Positions 8,545 through 17,326 of a DNA stretch of 42,732 nt are shown in pieces (the first letter of the stretch is position 1; every line of letters begins with the position of its first letter). Both the position numbers and the translations under genes were made by a program. The stretch spans positions 520,985-563,716 of the forward strand of contig NZ_GG657754.1 in assembly GCF_000158915.1 (NCBI RefSeq), written 5' to 3'. The DNA comes from Streptomyces himastatinicus ATCC 53653 (GTDB lineage Bacteria > Actinomycetota > Actinomycetes > Streptomycetales > Streptomycetaceae). The notes below the pieces were generated by a model. That model searched no databases. It had not been told where the DNA came from and saw only the letters and a list, made by a program, of their open reading frames with translations.

Positions 8545-9972
8545 TCAGGAAGCGAGAGTGGACGGCTCGCTGGACGTCAGCTCTACCGAACCCCCGGAGG
8601 GACCCCGCACCCACAGCGGCTTCAGCCGGTACGTCAGCAGATACAGGACCACTCCCGCGCCGGCCGCGACGAACATGCTCAGGTCGCCCGCCCCCGGGAA
8701 GGCCTTGGAGAACGGCCCGGTATAGAAGCTGGACTGCCAGAACGGCACCGAGGCCGCCACGCCTCCGGCCCAGGCGACGAAGCCCCAGTCCAGCACCCGG
8801 TTTCGGTCGTAGAGCTCGGAGATACGCGACGGGTCGGAGCGGCCGCCGAGATAGAAGTCGAGGAGCAGGATGGCCGCGAAGGGCGCGATGAAGTACGCGG
8901 TGAGGTTGAGGAAGACCTTGAACTTGTCCTCCGTGCCCGACTCGCCCCAAAGGCTGATCGCGTAGGCCAGCAGACAGATCACGGTGACCGCCTGGGAGCG
9001 GCTGACCGGCACCTTCAGCGTCTGGACGGAAATCGCGCCGCCGTAGACGTTGAGGAAGTTCTGCGCGAGGGCGGACAGGCCAACGGCGAGGAGCGCCGGG
9101 ATCGCGAAGGGGCCCGCCAGTTCGTGCAGGGCGGTGATCGAGTCGGAGCTGGTCGCGCTGCCGCCGACGACCACGCCCAGGATGCCGAGCCAGCAGATGG
9201 TGACGAAGTTGCCGAGGCCGGTATACCAGGCGGTGCGGGTGACGACCTCGGGGGTATCCGGCAGATAGCGGGAGTAGTCCGAGGCGAACGGCGCCCAGGC
9301 CACCAGGAAGGACAGGAACCAGCCGCCGAAGGTGATCCAGCCGCCCGTGGAGCCGATGTAGCCGGGCGCCTTCGGGTCCGCATGGAAGAAGCTTCCGCCA
9401 CGCACGACCGCGACCACGGTGATCAACAGGAACAGCGGGGTGAGGACGTAGGTCAGAACCTTCTGGAGGTAGTTGATCATGTTGTAGCCGTAGATCGACA
9501 CCACCAGCTCGGCCGCCGTGAGCACCCCGGCGCACAGCCAGAACGGCAGATGGGTCAGCTCGGCGAACGCCTTGCCGCCCAGGATGACCGTGACCGCCGC
9601 CCAGCCGACGCCGGCGAAGACGTTGATGTATGCCACGGGCAGGAAGTTGCCGAAGAAGCCGAGCGGGCCGCGGGCCTGGATCTGCTGCGGCACGCCGAGT
9701 CGTACACCCATCCGGGACATCACGGCCATCAGCAGCGAGCCGAGCGCCGCCCCGATGACGATCGCGGTGACCGCGGCCGAGAAGCTCAGCCCGAACCAGG
9801 CTGCGCTGAAGCCGAGCAGGATGATGGGGAAGTTGAGACCGGCCGCGAACCAGACGAAGAACTGCGAACTCGGCCTGCCGTGACGCTCGTTGTCGGGAAT
9901 GTGCTCGACACCGAAGGGCTCGACCTTGGTGACCGCGCTGCCATAGACCGGCGCCGGTGTTCCTTCTGTCAT
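8545..9972 (-). CDS. NCS1-family cytosine/purine-type permease
   Basis: 475 residues with about 12 hydrophobic segments and family blocks FFVWFAAGLNFPIILLGFSA near residue 40, QIQARGPLGFFGNFLPVAY near 98, and APFASDYSRYLP near 226. The cytosine/purine/allantoin branch of NCS1 (PF02133) imports nitrogen heterocycles with Na+ or H+. The gene starts 40 bases after the flavin-reductase fusion gene and precedes the synthetase gene on the same strand, so it probably imports the nitrogen source this operon degrades. The substrate could be a pyrimidine, hydantoin or related ring; the sequence does not decide. Confidence 0.87.
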   Translation of the reverse strand: MTEGTPAPVYGSAVTKVEPFGVEHIPDNERHGRPSSQFFVWFAAGLNFPIILLGFSAAWFGLSFSAAVTAIVIGAALGSLLMAVMSRMGVRLGVPQQIQARGPLGFFGNFLPVAYINVFAGVGWAAVTVILGGKAFAELTHLPFWLCAGVLTAAELVVSIYGYNMINYLQKVLTYVLTPLFLLITVVAVVRGGSFFHADPKAPGYIGSTGGWITFGGWFLSFLVAWAPFASDYSRYLPDTPEVVTRTAWYTGLGNFVTICWLGILGVVVGGSATSSDSITALHELAGPFAIPALLAVGLSALAQNFLNVYGGAISVQTLKVPVSRSQAVTVICLLAYAISLWGESGTEDKFKVFLNLTAYFIAPFAAILLLDFYLGGRSDPSRISELYDRNRVLDWGFVAWAGGVAASVPFWQSSFYTGPFSKAFPGAGDLSMFVAAGAGVVLYLLTYRLKPLWVRGPSGGSVELTSSEPSTLAS

Positions 9973-10012
9973 GCGGTGCTCCTGCTTTCCGAAACTCTTT
10001 CCGAAGAGGGGG

Positions 10013-10948
10013 TCACCACGGCAACGGCGCCGTGTGCGAGATGTCGAAGAAGCCGCCGCCGCTGTAGACCAGCGGGGCGAGGTCGTCGCAGCGGGCGGAG
10101 ACCACCCGGCCGGTGAACACGGTGTGACTGCCGGCTTCGAGCCGCTCGCCGATCTCGACCTCCAGCTGCGCGCAGGAGCCGTCGATCAGCGGAGCCCCGA
10201 AGTCGCCCGGCGTCCAGCTGACCTGCGCGAACTTGTCCTCACCCTTGGAGGCGAAGACCTTCGACGTCCAGCTGGTCGGCGGCCAGGATGCTGATGCCCA
10301 AGTGGCTCCCCCGGTGCAGCGCGGGATGGGTCGCGGAGCTGCGCTGGACACAAACCAGCACCATCGGCGGGTCGAGCGAGATGCTGGAGAAGGCGTTGAC
10401 CGCGAGCCCCTTCGGGGTGCCCTCGTCGTCCGTGGTGACCACGGTGACGCCGTGATGAACTTGCGATGCACTCCACGCACCAGGTCGGCGTCGACCGCCG
10501 TCTGATGACCAGTGGTGATGATCCCGAGCGCCTCCAGCAGCTGCCGGGAATCGAAGGTCACCCACTCCTCGGCGACCGACGGCCCGTCGAAACGGGCGAA
10601 GGTCGCACCCGACACCTCGACCGGCTTGCCAGTGGGCGGCACCCCCAGGAAGGCGCCGGTGTGCCGGCCGGTGCTGCGCCAGCGGATCGCCAGCCGGTCG
10701 CCGTCCTCGACGATGTCCTCGATCTGGGTGCGCAGGTCGGGGAAGGCCTCGCGCATGGCCAGGATCGAGTCCTTGAGCTGGTCACGGTCCTGTGTCACGG
10801 ACGCGGGGCCACGGCGGCGGACATAGGTGGGGCTGAGCAGGTCGTCCAGGGCCTCGACGTACCCCTGGTCCCAGGCGGCCCGCCAGGCGGAGCGGATCCG
10901 GGAGGTGCGGTCGGCGGGGCCGGCGGAGCGGTCAAGAGTGTGGGTCAT
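10013..10948 (-). pseudogene. SnoaL-like / flavin reductase fusion with two compensating frameshifts
   Basis: From ATG 10948 (MTHTLDRSAG) the first 150 residues form a SnoaL/NTF2-like domain (WDQGYVEALDDLLSPTYVRR, GAFLGVPPTGKPVEVSG). A flavin-reductase split-barrel domain follows. Its start (HRKFIT) and end (KVFASKGEDKFAQVSWTPGD, then FGAPLIDGSCAQLEVEIGER) are in the opening frame. About 60 residues between them (GVTVVTTDDEGTPKGLAVNA, FSSISLDPPMVLVCV) are in another frame. One base is missing near 10451 and two near 10262, so the frame is restored but the FMN-binding core is scrambled. It could be a decayed gene or a sequencing artefact. The reductase would supply FMNH2 to a two-component oxygenase. 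Confidence 0.75.
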
Positions 10949-11159
10949 TGCGGTCCCATCAGTGAAGCTCTTGTATGGCAGAGGACGGTAGGGAGGGGGT
11001 AGTCCGGTGTCAACACCCCGTTCAGCAAAGCTCGCCGATTCCTGCAAGGACGATCAAAGGCACAGGTCAGACTTGTTTCCGGATGGTTAACCCTTGACGC
11101 TCCCGATCCGGACTCCTAGCCTCGCTGCCATGGCACAGTGAGAGAGGGAAGGTCACGGA

Positions 11160-11282
11160 ATGCGGCTCTCGATATCCCACAACCTCGGAGCGGCCGACCG
11201 GCCCTGCAAGTGGCCCCAAGTCACGGACGACGCAAGGTGCTTCGCGGTCGTGGACCAGGCCATGCAGAGGCTTTCCGCATGA
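11160..11282 (+). CDS. 40-residue ORF, possible internally deleted oxygenase remnant
   Basis: The ATG has a good Shine-Dalgarno (GGGAAGG) and begins MRLSISHNLGAADRPC. The frame ends in TGA overlapping the ATG of the next gene (ATGA). It is divergent from the flavin-reductase gene. The leader and the coupling to the next gene look real, but 40 residues are too short for an enzyme. One reading is a luciferase-like flavin monooxygenase gene that has lost its middle. That is inference from context only; a genuine small protein is the alternative. Confidence 0.35.
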   Translation: MRLSISHNLGAADRPCKWPQVTDDARCFAVVDQAMQRLSA

Positions 11283-11426
11283 GCGGCCTCGTGCGGAAAG
11301 TGGTGACCGTCGTCGACGAGGTCCTGCTGGAGCTCGGGCGTCCGGTGGCCACTCCGGTGCAGCGGGTCGCAGCCGCCGCGGTGATCCGCAACCCGTGGGC
11401 CGGCCGCGGCTTCGTCGCCGACCTTG
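11279..11426 (+). pseudogene. AA_synth-family (DUF1185-like) gene, 3'-truncated by IS debris
   Basis: From ATG 11279 the protein reads MSGLVRKVVTVVDEVLLELG, then VAAAAVIRNPWAGRGFVADL. This is the N-terminal signature of the amino acid synthesis family (PF06684), whose members are usually about 190 residues. After 49 residues the coding sequence stops at 11426, where IS end sequence (TGCCGTTCAGAAAC) begins, and only junk codons follow to a stop near 11479. The rest of the gene is not in the window. Genes of this family often sit near flavin-dependent oxygenases, which fits the divergent flavin reductase. Confidence 0.7.
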
Positions 11427-11646
11427 TGCCGTTCAGAAACGCGTCGCTGCTGGTCATGCCGCATACCTGTACTCATTGATCAGGCCACCAAGGACACGGG
11501 TCTGGAGCAGCCGTCCTGGGGTTTTCAGGTCGGTCAGCGGCGCAGTGTGGTGGTCGGCGAGGGGAGGTAGTTGCTCTCGGGCCTGATGCGGTCGATGTCC
11601 GTTGTAGTGTCCGGCGTAGGTGCTGAGAACACGGAGAACGTTGAAG
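11427..11646 (-). mobile_element. End fragment of an insertion sequence
   Basis: The left end, TGCCGTTCAGAAAC, is an IS terminus shared with the fragment at 21644. The minus-strand reading gives the C-terminus of an rve transposase (GHRPHQAREQLPP, LGGLINEYRYAA, stop at 11454). The fragment is cut at 11647, where another IS begins. The N-terminal and catalytic parts are absent. Confidence 0.7.
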
Positions 11647-12890
11647 GTGCCAGAAACCTCGTCCGTGCTGGTCACGACGCCGGAATGCTGCAGCGGCCCG
11701 CCGCTCAACCATGGCAGAAGTGGAACCACCGCGCCCGTTACCGACTCACCCTCCCCCACACCAGCATTGGTGGAGTGCTGCTGCGACTGCTCTACCTGGC
11801 CTTGACGAGCATGTTCACCCTGTTACGACTCATGCCGATAAGTGACCGCGACAAGGACGCCGAGATCCTGACGTTACGCCACCAACTTGCCGTACTACAG
11901 CGGCAGACCGACAAACAGAAGCTCACCTGGCCAGACCGTGCACTGCTGGCCGCCCTCCTACATCGCCTCCCCCGGGTACGCCTTCGTCAACTACCGCTGA
12001 TCGTCTCGCCTGACACGGTGCTGCGGTGGCACCGGGAGCTGCTGCCCGCCGCCACGCAAAGGCTTCCCGCCCCAAACGGCCGGGACGGCCCCGCACCGTA
12101 CGATCAGTCCGTGCTCTTGTGCTACGGCTCGCGCGGGAGAATCCCAGCTGGGGCTATCGGCGAATCCATGGCGAACTCGCCTCCCTCGGGATCAAGGTGG
12201 CCGCCGCCACCGTGTGGAACATCCTCAAGGAACACGGCATAGCCCCAGCACCCGAGCGCGACCACACCACCTGGGCCGCCTTCCTGCGCTCCCAGGCCCA
12301 GGCAATCCTCGCCGCAGACTTCTTCGAGACCAAGACCCTGAGCGGAGCGACGCTGTACGTCCTCGCGGTGATCGAGCACGCCACCCGCCGCGTGCGGATC
12401 CTCGGCGCGACGGCACACCCCACCGCCGCCTGGGTCACCCAGCACGCCCGCAACATGGTCATGGACCTCCAAGACGCAAACATCAATGCGAAGTTCCTGA
12501 TCCGGGACCGAGACGGACGGTACCCGGCATCCTTCGACACCGTCCTGCAAGCCGAAGGCGTCAAAGTCGTCCAGACCGGCGTCCGCATACCGCGCATGAA
12601 CGCGATCATGGAACGCTGGGTGCGCTCATGCCGAACCGAACTCCTCGACCGCACCCTCATCTGTAACCAGACCCACCTCCTCCACGCGCTACGCGAATAC
12701 GAGACGTTCTACAACGAGCACAGACCCCACCGCACTCTCGCAAGCGCCGCACCACTCCACCCGCTACCCGAACCGATCACGGAACCCGACCAGCTCACCC
12801 ATCTCCACGTCCATCGACGCGATCACCTCGGCGGCCTCCTGCACGAGTACCGCCACGCCGCGTGACCAGCACGGACGCAGTTCTTGGCAC
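11647..12890 (+). mobile_element. Insertion sequence of about 1.24 kb, nested in an older fragment
   Basis: The ends form an inverted repeat. The left end begins GTGCCAGAAACC and continues CGTCCGTGCTGGTCACG; the right end on the other strand begins GTGCCAAGAACTG and continues CGTCCGTGCTGGTCACG. It carries one plus-strand rve-type transposase gene. The left end abuts the older IS fragment and the right end abuts a truncated LysR gene, so a deletion next to the element is likely. Confidence 0.75.
11775..12865 (+). pseudogene. Integrase-core transposase with one frameshift
   Basis: A GTG at 11775 opens the N-terminal helix-turn-helix part (LLRLLYLALTSMFTLLRLMP, SDRDKDAEILTLRHQLAV). Near 12040 the frame shifts by one base relative to the relative at 650, which reads LIVRRHA across this place. 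The rest (SRPKRPGRPRTVRSVRALVL, HATRRVRILGATAHPT, FLIRDRDGRYPASFD, MNAIMERWVRS, GGLLHEYRHAA) is intact, with all three acidic residues of the DDE core. There is no A-rich slippery run at the shift, so a one-base deletion is more likely than programmed frameshifting. Confidence 0.75.
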
Positions 12891-13574
12891 CTACACGGCT
12901 CCGACGCAGCCGAGGATCCCGTCCAGCGTGCCGAACTCCATGCAGCGCACGCCCATGGCGCCCCGGGCGTGCAGGATGCTCTCCAGGCGTCTGCGGTAGG
13001 AGCAGCCGGTGCGAAAGACGAGGATCCGAGGGTCGCGCAGCACGACGTCCAGGCCGGTGACCCGGCGTGCGGTGATGAGGACGAGGCGCTCCTCGCACAC
13101 CGGGGTCTGCATCAGGTCGGCGCGCCGCACCGGGTCGCTGACCAGTGCGCCGTCGAGGCGGTATTCCAGGACGTCGCGGACGAGTTGCTCGGTCGGGCCG
13201 GTGATCAGCGAGAGGTCGACGCGGGGGCATTCCTGGGTGAAGGCCGCGAGCGCCGCCGGAAGCCGCAGGCCAGCGGTGCTCTCCATGGATCCGATCCGCA
13301 GGGGCCCGCACGGATCACTCTCGTCGCCGATCACATGGTGTGCCTCATCGACGAGTCTGCTGATGCGCTCGGCGTACGGCAGCAGCTGCTCTCCCGCATG
13401 GGTGAGGGCGACGCCCCGTGCGTGCCGACGGAACAGCGGGGCGCCCAGCTCCTTTTCCAGCGCGTGGACCCGGGCGCTGACGTTGGACTGCACCGTGTGC
13501 AGTTCCTGGGCGGCTCTGGTGATCCCGCGCGTGCGCGCGACCGCCAGGAAGATCCGCAGGTCGGAGAGCTCCAT
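12891..13574 (-). pseudogene. LysR-family regulator, C-terminally truncated by an IS
   Basis: The ATG at 13574 has a GGAGG six bases upstream, which favours it over the GTG at 13586. The winged helix-turn-helix (LRIFLAVARTRGITRAAQEL, VQSNVSARVHALEKEL) and most of the effector domain are present. The chain stops after LDGILGCVGAV at residue 227, at the IS boundary. LysR proteins usually have 290-310 residues and continue here with an AGLG block. Loss of the last beta-alpha unit probably abolishes effector binding or oligomerisation. The regulated genes are unknown; the tautomerase and MBL genes are nearest upstream. Confidence 0.8.
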
Positions 13575-13636
13575 GTCGACCTCCACATGAACCGGGGCAG
13601 GAGCATACCCGCGGGCCGTGACCGGGCCCGGTGCTG

Positions 13637-14041
13637 TCAGCGGCCGGGGACGGGCAGGAGGCCCTCGGTGTACTGGGCGCGTCCGAAGCCGAAGGACCAG
13701 TCCTGGGACCCGTTCTCGAAGATGGAGACGAAGACGTCCTCGCCACCGATGCCGAGGGGTTCCAACTGCTCGGCGATGGCCCGGAAGACGTGTTGCTTGA
13801 CCTCGGTCGTGCGCCCTTCCTGGGTGAAGATCTGGATCATCACGAGCCGGTCGCTGCGGTCGAAGCCGAGGCCGGCGTCGAGGGCGATGACATGGTCGGC
13901 GTCGTGCTCGGTGACGATCTGGAATCTGTCCCGCTCAGGAATGTTCAGCACGTCCACCAACGCGCGGTGCGTCGCGTCGGCGATCGCCCGCAGCTCGTCG
14001 GGGCGTCGCCCGCGGATGAGATCAATACGTACCAAAGGCAT
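13637..14041 (-). CDS. Tautomerase/MIF-superfamily protein
   Basis: 134 residues beginning MPLVRIDLIRGRRPDELRAI. Pro2 becomes the catalytic N-terminal proline after Met removal, as in 4-oxalocrotonate tautomerases and MIF-like proteins. The length and internal blocks (VTEHDADHVIALDAG, MIQIFTQEGRTTEVK) match the longer tautomerase_2 type (PF14552), which contains two beta-alpha-beta units. It lies 52 bases after the MBL-fold gene, so the two are probably co-transcribed. The substrate is not evident; enol-keto isomerisation of a small acid is the family role. Confidence 0.8.
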   Translation of the reverse strand: MPLVRIDLIRGRRPDELRAIADATHRALVDVLNIPERDRFQIVTEHDADHVIALDAGLGFDRSDRLVMIQIFTQEGRTTEVKQHVFRAIAEQLEPLGIGGEDVFVSIFENGSQDWSFGFGRAQYTEGLLPVPGR

Positions 14042-14093
14042 GCCAGTGGCTCCTTGCCGGTGTGGTGCGGGAGGGGCTGTGGGTGTGGGCGGA

Positions 14094-14900
14094 TCAGCGA
14101 AGCAGCGGCACCCATGTGCCGTGGTCGGCGACCGCCAGCGAGGACGACAGGCCGGCCTCGTAGAAGGCGTGCTCGACGTCTGCCCGGCCTTCGGAGAAGT
14201 GGGCCCAGCCGTCGTAGTGAGCCGGGATGACGATGTCCGCGCCGAGGACGGCTGCCGCGGCGGCGGCGCTGCGGCTGTCCAGGGACAGCGGTCGGCCGTC
14301 GAACTTCGCCGGGACGCGTGCTGCGCCCGCGTGCAGGACGGCGGCGTCGATGCGTGGCATCTTGCGGGAGATGTCCGCGACCGTGCGGATCGAGGCGTTG
14401 TCGCCGCTCACGTAGACGGTGGGAAGCCCCTGCCCGGACAGCACGAACCCGATGACCTCGCAGTTGACGTTTCCGTCGGCGTCGCGTTCGCCGTCCTCGG
14501 GGCCGTGGACCGCGGGGACCGCGGTCACGGTGAGATCGCCGCCGCCGTCCGGGCGCGGCAGGGCGTGGCCGGCCCACGGGGAGAGTCCGACGGCCGGTGC
14601 TCCCAGGCGTTTGGCGGCCACGGGCCCGGTGAGCACCATCGGAGCCGTCTTGGCGAAGGCGCGTCCGCGCTCGTCGAGGTTGTCCGCGTGTGCCTCGTGG
14701 CTGACCAGGACGAGGTCGACCGGCCCCACCCCGTCCTCGTCGACGGCGGGTCCGACGGTTTTGACGAGGTACCCGTAGTCACCGGGCTCGTCGAAGGTCG
14801 GATCGCTGACGATGCGCAGTCCGCCGATGTCAATGACGGCTGTGGGGCCGCCCAGGATGGTGATCGCGCTTTCCTGCCGGGGCAGGCTCGTCGTGCTCAT
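14094..14900 (-). CDS. MBL-fold metal-dependent hydrolase (UlaG-like)
   Basis: 268 residues from ATG 14900 (MSTTSLPRQESAITILGG). Metallo-beta-lactamase-fold features are the metal motif SHEAHADNLDERG (HxHxDN type), a further His in VPAVHGPED, SGDNAS with a bridging-type Asp, and IPAHYDGW near the C-terminus. This set matches the L-ascorbate-6-phosphate lactonase (UlaG)-like branch. It should be a soluble hydrolase of lactones, phosphoesters or similar. It is upstream of, and probably coupled to, the tautomerase gene. A longer in-frame reading to 15026 has no homology. Confidence 0.82.
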   Translation of the reverse strand: MSTTSLPRQESAITILGGPTAVIDIGGLRIVSDPTFDEPGDYGYLVKTVGPAVDEDGVGPVDLVLVSHEAHADNLDERGRAFAKTAPMVLTGPVAAKRLGAPAVGLSPWAGHALPRPDGGGDLTVTAVPAVHGPEDGERDADGNVNCEVIGFVLSGQGLPTVYVSGDNASIRTVADISRKMPRIDAAVLHAGAARVPAKFDGRPLSLDSRSAAAAAAVLGADIVIPAHYDGWAHFSEGRADVEHAFYEAGLSSSLAVADHGTWVPLLR

Positions 14901-15094
14901 CGGTGTCCTCGCTGCATGGTCCGGTTCTGTGGGGTCGCACTTGGACGCTAGTGACCGCCTGGCCCGGGTGGAAATGCCTGTCGCGCGCACTCCATGCACG
15001 TGGGGCATGGATGCAGGGTGCGACATGCGTCGGCCAGTGGTCAGAGGCCGCCAGCAGTCGTTGGCGGCTGCGAGGATCTAGAACTCGACGGCCA

Positions 15095-15940
15095 CTACGT
15101 GGGCTGCGCGGCGGCGTCCAGGAACCGGCGGATGAGCGTGCGCTGGGCGTCAGCCAGGTAGACGAGGCTGACCGGGCTCAGCGGCGCGTCAATCAGGGGG
15201 ACGAAACGCAGGGCAGGGTGCTGGGTGCGGCGCTGCGCGACCTCGGGGACGATACCGATACCACGGTTGGCGGCCACCGTCTCCAGCCACTCATCGTAGT
15301 TGGCCGTCTCGATGATCTGGGCCGGGCGCCGGTCGGTCGGCCACGACCAGGGGCCGGTGGTGCCGCTGACCGTGTTCACGACCAGCGGCCAGTGCTGCAC
15401 GTCCGACCAGTCCAGATGGCCGAGACGGGCCAGAGCGCAGTGCTCGGAGCACACCGCGATACGCGGCTCGTCGTCCAGCCGCACAATGCGCGCCCCTTTG
15501 GGTACGTCGACATCCCCCCGGACCAGGGCGATGTCGACGGTGTGCTGCCGCAGGGCCTGGAGAGGATCGTCGGTACGGGTCAGGGCGACCGACGCACCCG
15601 TGATCTCCTCGAAGCGGCTGATGGTCTGCTGCGCCCAGGGGTCGGGCAGCAGCCAGCTGAAGCCGAGGCGCAGCGTGACGCGGTGGCTCACCACCGCGAG
15701 GGCCTCGTCCAGGGCCGCGAGCACCCGCTCGGCGTGCACGAGGAACTCCGTGCCGGTGTCGGTCAGTTCGACGTGCCGCGAGGAGCGGTCGAGCAGGCGG
15801 ACGCTCAGCTTGCCCTCCAGCTGCGCGATGGTACGGCTCAGCGCCGGCTGCGTGATCAGCAGTTCCTCGGCGGCCCGGGAGAACGAGCGATGGCGGGCCA
15901 CGGACGTGAAGGCCCGCAGGTGCCGCAGTTCCACATCCAT
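15095..15940 (-). CDS. LysR-family transcriptional regulator
   Basis: 281 residues from ATG 15940 (MDVELRHLRAFTSVARHRSF), preceded by GAGGG. The winged helix-turn-helix is at residues 1-60 (AAEELLITQPALSRTIAQLE), and the substrate-binding domain spans about 90-280. It is divergent from the MFS transporter and nitronate monooxygenase genes across 130 bases, the classic LysR arrangement, so it most likely controls them and itself. The inducer is unknown. Unlike the LysR gene at 12891, it appears intact. Confidence 0.88.
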   Translation of the reverse strand: MDVELRHLRAFTSVARHRSFSRAAEELLITQPALSRTIAQLEGKLSVRLLDRSSRHVELTDTGTEFLVHAERVLAALDEALAVVSHRVTLRLGFSWLLPDPWAQQTISRFEEITGASVALTRTDDPLQALRQHTVDIALVRGDVDVPKGARIVRLDDEPRIAVCSEHCALARLGHLDWSDVQHWPLVVNTVSGTTGPWSWPTDRRPAQIIETANYDEWLETVAANRGIGIVPEVAQRRTQHPALRFVPLIDAPLSPVSLVYLADAQRTLIRRFLDAAAQPT

Positions 15941-16000
15941 GCCCTCGGTACCCCTCTCACGGTCCATGCCTGCGACGCATAGCAGCAGCGTAACCGGCAT

Positions 16001-16029
16001 TTCACAGCCTCGCGTGCGCTGCCTAGCGT
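16001..16029 (+). promoter_or_regulatory. Candidate promoter of the MFS-nitronate monooxygenase operon
   Basis: TTCACA (16001-16006) and TAGCGT (16024-16029) are separated by 17 bases and resemble -35 and -10 boxes. They lie 41 bases upstream of the MFS start codon in the divergent LysR intergenic region. This is a pattern match only; Streptomyces promoters are often less conserved. Confidence 0.35.
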
Positions 16030-16070
16030 CGAAACCGGCCCGTGAACTCCGCCAGGAAGGTGCCCCAGGA

Positions 16071-17300
16071 GTGAAGTCCTCAGCAACCGTGCAGTCACCG
16101 GCGACCGGGAAGGTATCGGCTCAGCCCCGCCCGGGAGCACCATCGCCGTGGGAGACCGTCGCTCAGGCCGCGGCCGCCCTCGCCGTGGCGATGGGGATCG
16201 GCCGGTTCGCCTACACCCCGATCCTTCCCCTCATGCACGAGCAGGCCGGACTGTCCTCGGCGCTCGGGGCGAACCTGGCCACGGCGAATTTCATCGGCTA
16301 CCTCGCCGGTGCCCTGACCGCCATCACCGCCCCCGGCCTCGTGCGGTCCACCCTGGCGCTGCGCGGTTCGCTGCTGGTCCTGGTGGCGACGCTGGCGCTC
16401 ATGCCGGTCACGCACGACGGAACCGCCTGGTTCGTCCTGCGTCTGGTGGCCGGTGCCGCCAGTGCGCTGGTCTTCGTGATCGCCGTCGGCGCGATGCTCT
16501 CCCGTCTCCAAGCCCACGCCCACCACCTGGTCGGCTGGGCCTTCGGCGGGGTCGGTGCCGGGATCGCCCTGTCCGGCCTGCTGGTCGTCGCCGTGCAGGC
16601 CGCCTCCACCTGGCAGGCCGCGTGGTGGACGTGCGCCGTGCTCGCGGTCGTACTCACGACGCGCGCCTGGCCGCTCCCCCCGGAACCGGAAGTCACCGGT
16701 TCCGGGGCGCGAGCAGAGCAACAGGCCGAACGGCCCCGTACCCACCGCTGGTTCCTCGCCCTGCTCGTCAGCTACACCTTCGAGGGCATCGGCTACATCA
16801 TCGCCGGGACCTTCCTGGTCGCCGCGATCCAACAGGGCGTGGGCGGCTGGCTCGGCGGCGGAGCCTGGATCGTGGTCGGCCTCGCCGCCCTTCCCTCCTG
16901 CGCCCTGTGGACCGGCCTGGCCCGCCGCTGGTCCCGGCCGGCCCTTCTGCTCGTCTCGCTGACCATCCAGGCCGTCGGTATCGCCCTGCCGGCGCTGCGC
17001 GGCGGCGCCACGTCCGCGCTCGTCTCCGCGGTGCTGTTCGGCGCCACCTTCATGGGCGTCAGCACCATCGCCCTGTCCATCGGCAGCCATCTGCAAGTGC
17101 CCCGGGCCGTAGCCCTGTTGACCGCCGGATACAGCATCGGCCAGATCCTCGGCCCACTGCTGGCCGCCCCGCTGCTCCACCACGGCTACGAGCAAGCGCT
17201 CCTGCTCGGCAGCGCGATGGTCGTCGCCGCCGCAGTCGCGTCCGCCGCAGTCTGCATCCGCTTCCCGCACCACCTCAGCCCCGTGACCGCACCGGCCTGA
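16071..17300 (+). CDS. YbfB/YjiJ-family MFS transporter
   Basis: 409 residues from GTG 16071, with AGGAAGG about ten bases upstream. The protein has about 12 membrane helices, begins its first helix with AVAMGIGRFAYTPILPLMHE, the signature of YbfB/YjiJ-type major facilitator proteins, and has FIGYLAGAL and GWAFGGVGAGIALSG blocks. A hydrophilic loop rich in Arg, Glu and Gln near residues 205-225 separates the two six-helix halves. It precedes the nitronate monooxygenase gene by 26 bases. It probably exports or imports the compound handled by that enzyme, under control of the divergent LysR. The substrate is unknown. Confidence 0.85.
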   Translation: MKSSATVQSPATGKVSAQPRPGAPSPWETVAQAAAALAVAMGIGRFAYTPILPLMHEQAGLSSALGANLATANFIGYLAGALTAITAPGLVRSTLALRGSLLVLVATLALMPVTHDGTAWFVLRLVAGAASALVFVIAVGAMLSRLQAHAHHLVGWAFGGVGAGIALSGLLVVAVQAASTWQAAWWTCAVLAVVLTTRAWPLPPEPEVTGSGARAEQQAERPRTHRWFLALLVSYTFEGIGYIIAGTFLVAAIQQGVGGWLGGGAWIVVGLAALPSCALWTGLARRWSRPALLLVSLTIQAVGIALPALRGGATSALVSAVLFGATFMGVSTIALSIGSHLQVPRAVALLTAGYSIGQILGPLLAAPLLHHGYEQALLLGSAMVVAAAVASAAVCIRFPHHLSPVTAPA

Positions 17301-17326
17301 CACCCCCACTCGTACAAGGAGTTGAT

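Noticed and set aside
12020..12060. Programmed -1 frameshifting in the transposase, as in IS3-type elements.
   Set aside because: There is no A-rich slippery run or following stem, and the closest relatives encode the protein in one frame, so a one-base deletion is simpler.
15300..16070. Extension of the MFS transporter gene far upstream in the same open frame.
   Set aside because: The upstream part is antisense to the LysR gene, has no homology, and a GTG at 16071 has a good ribosome site.
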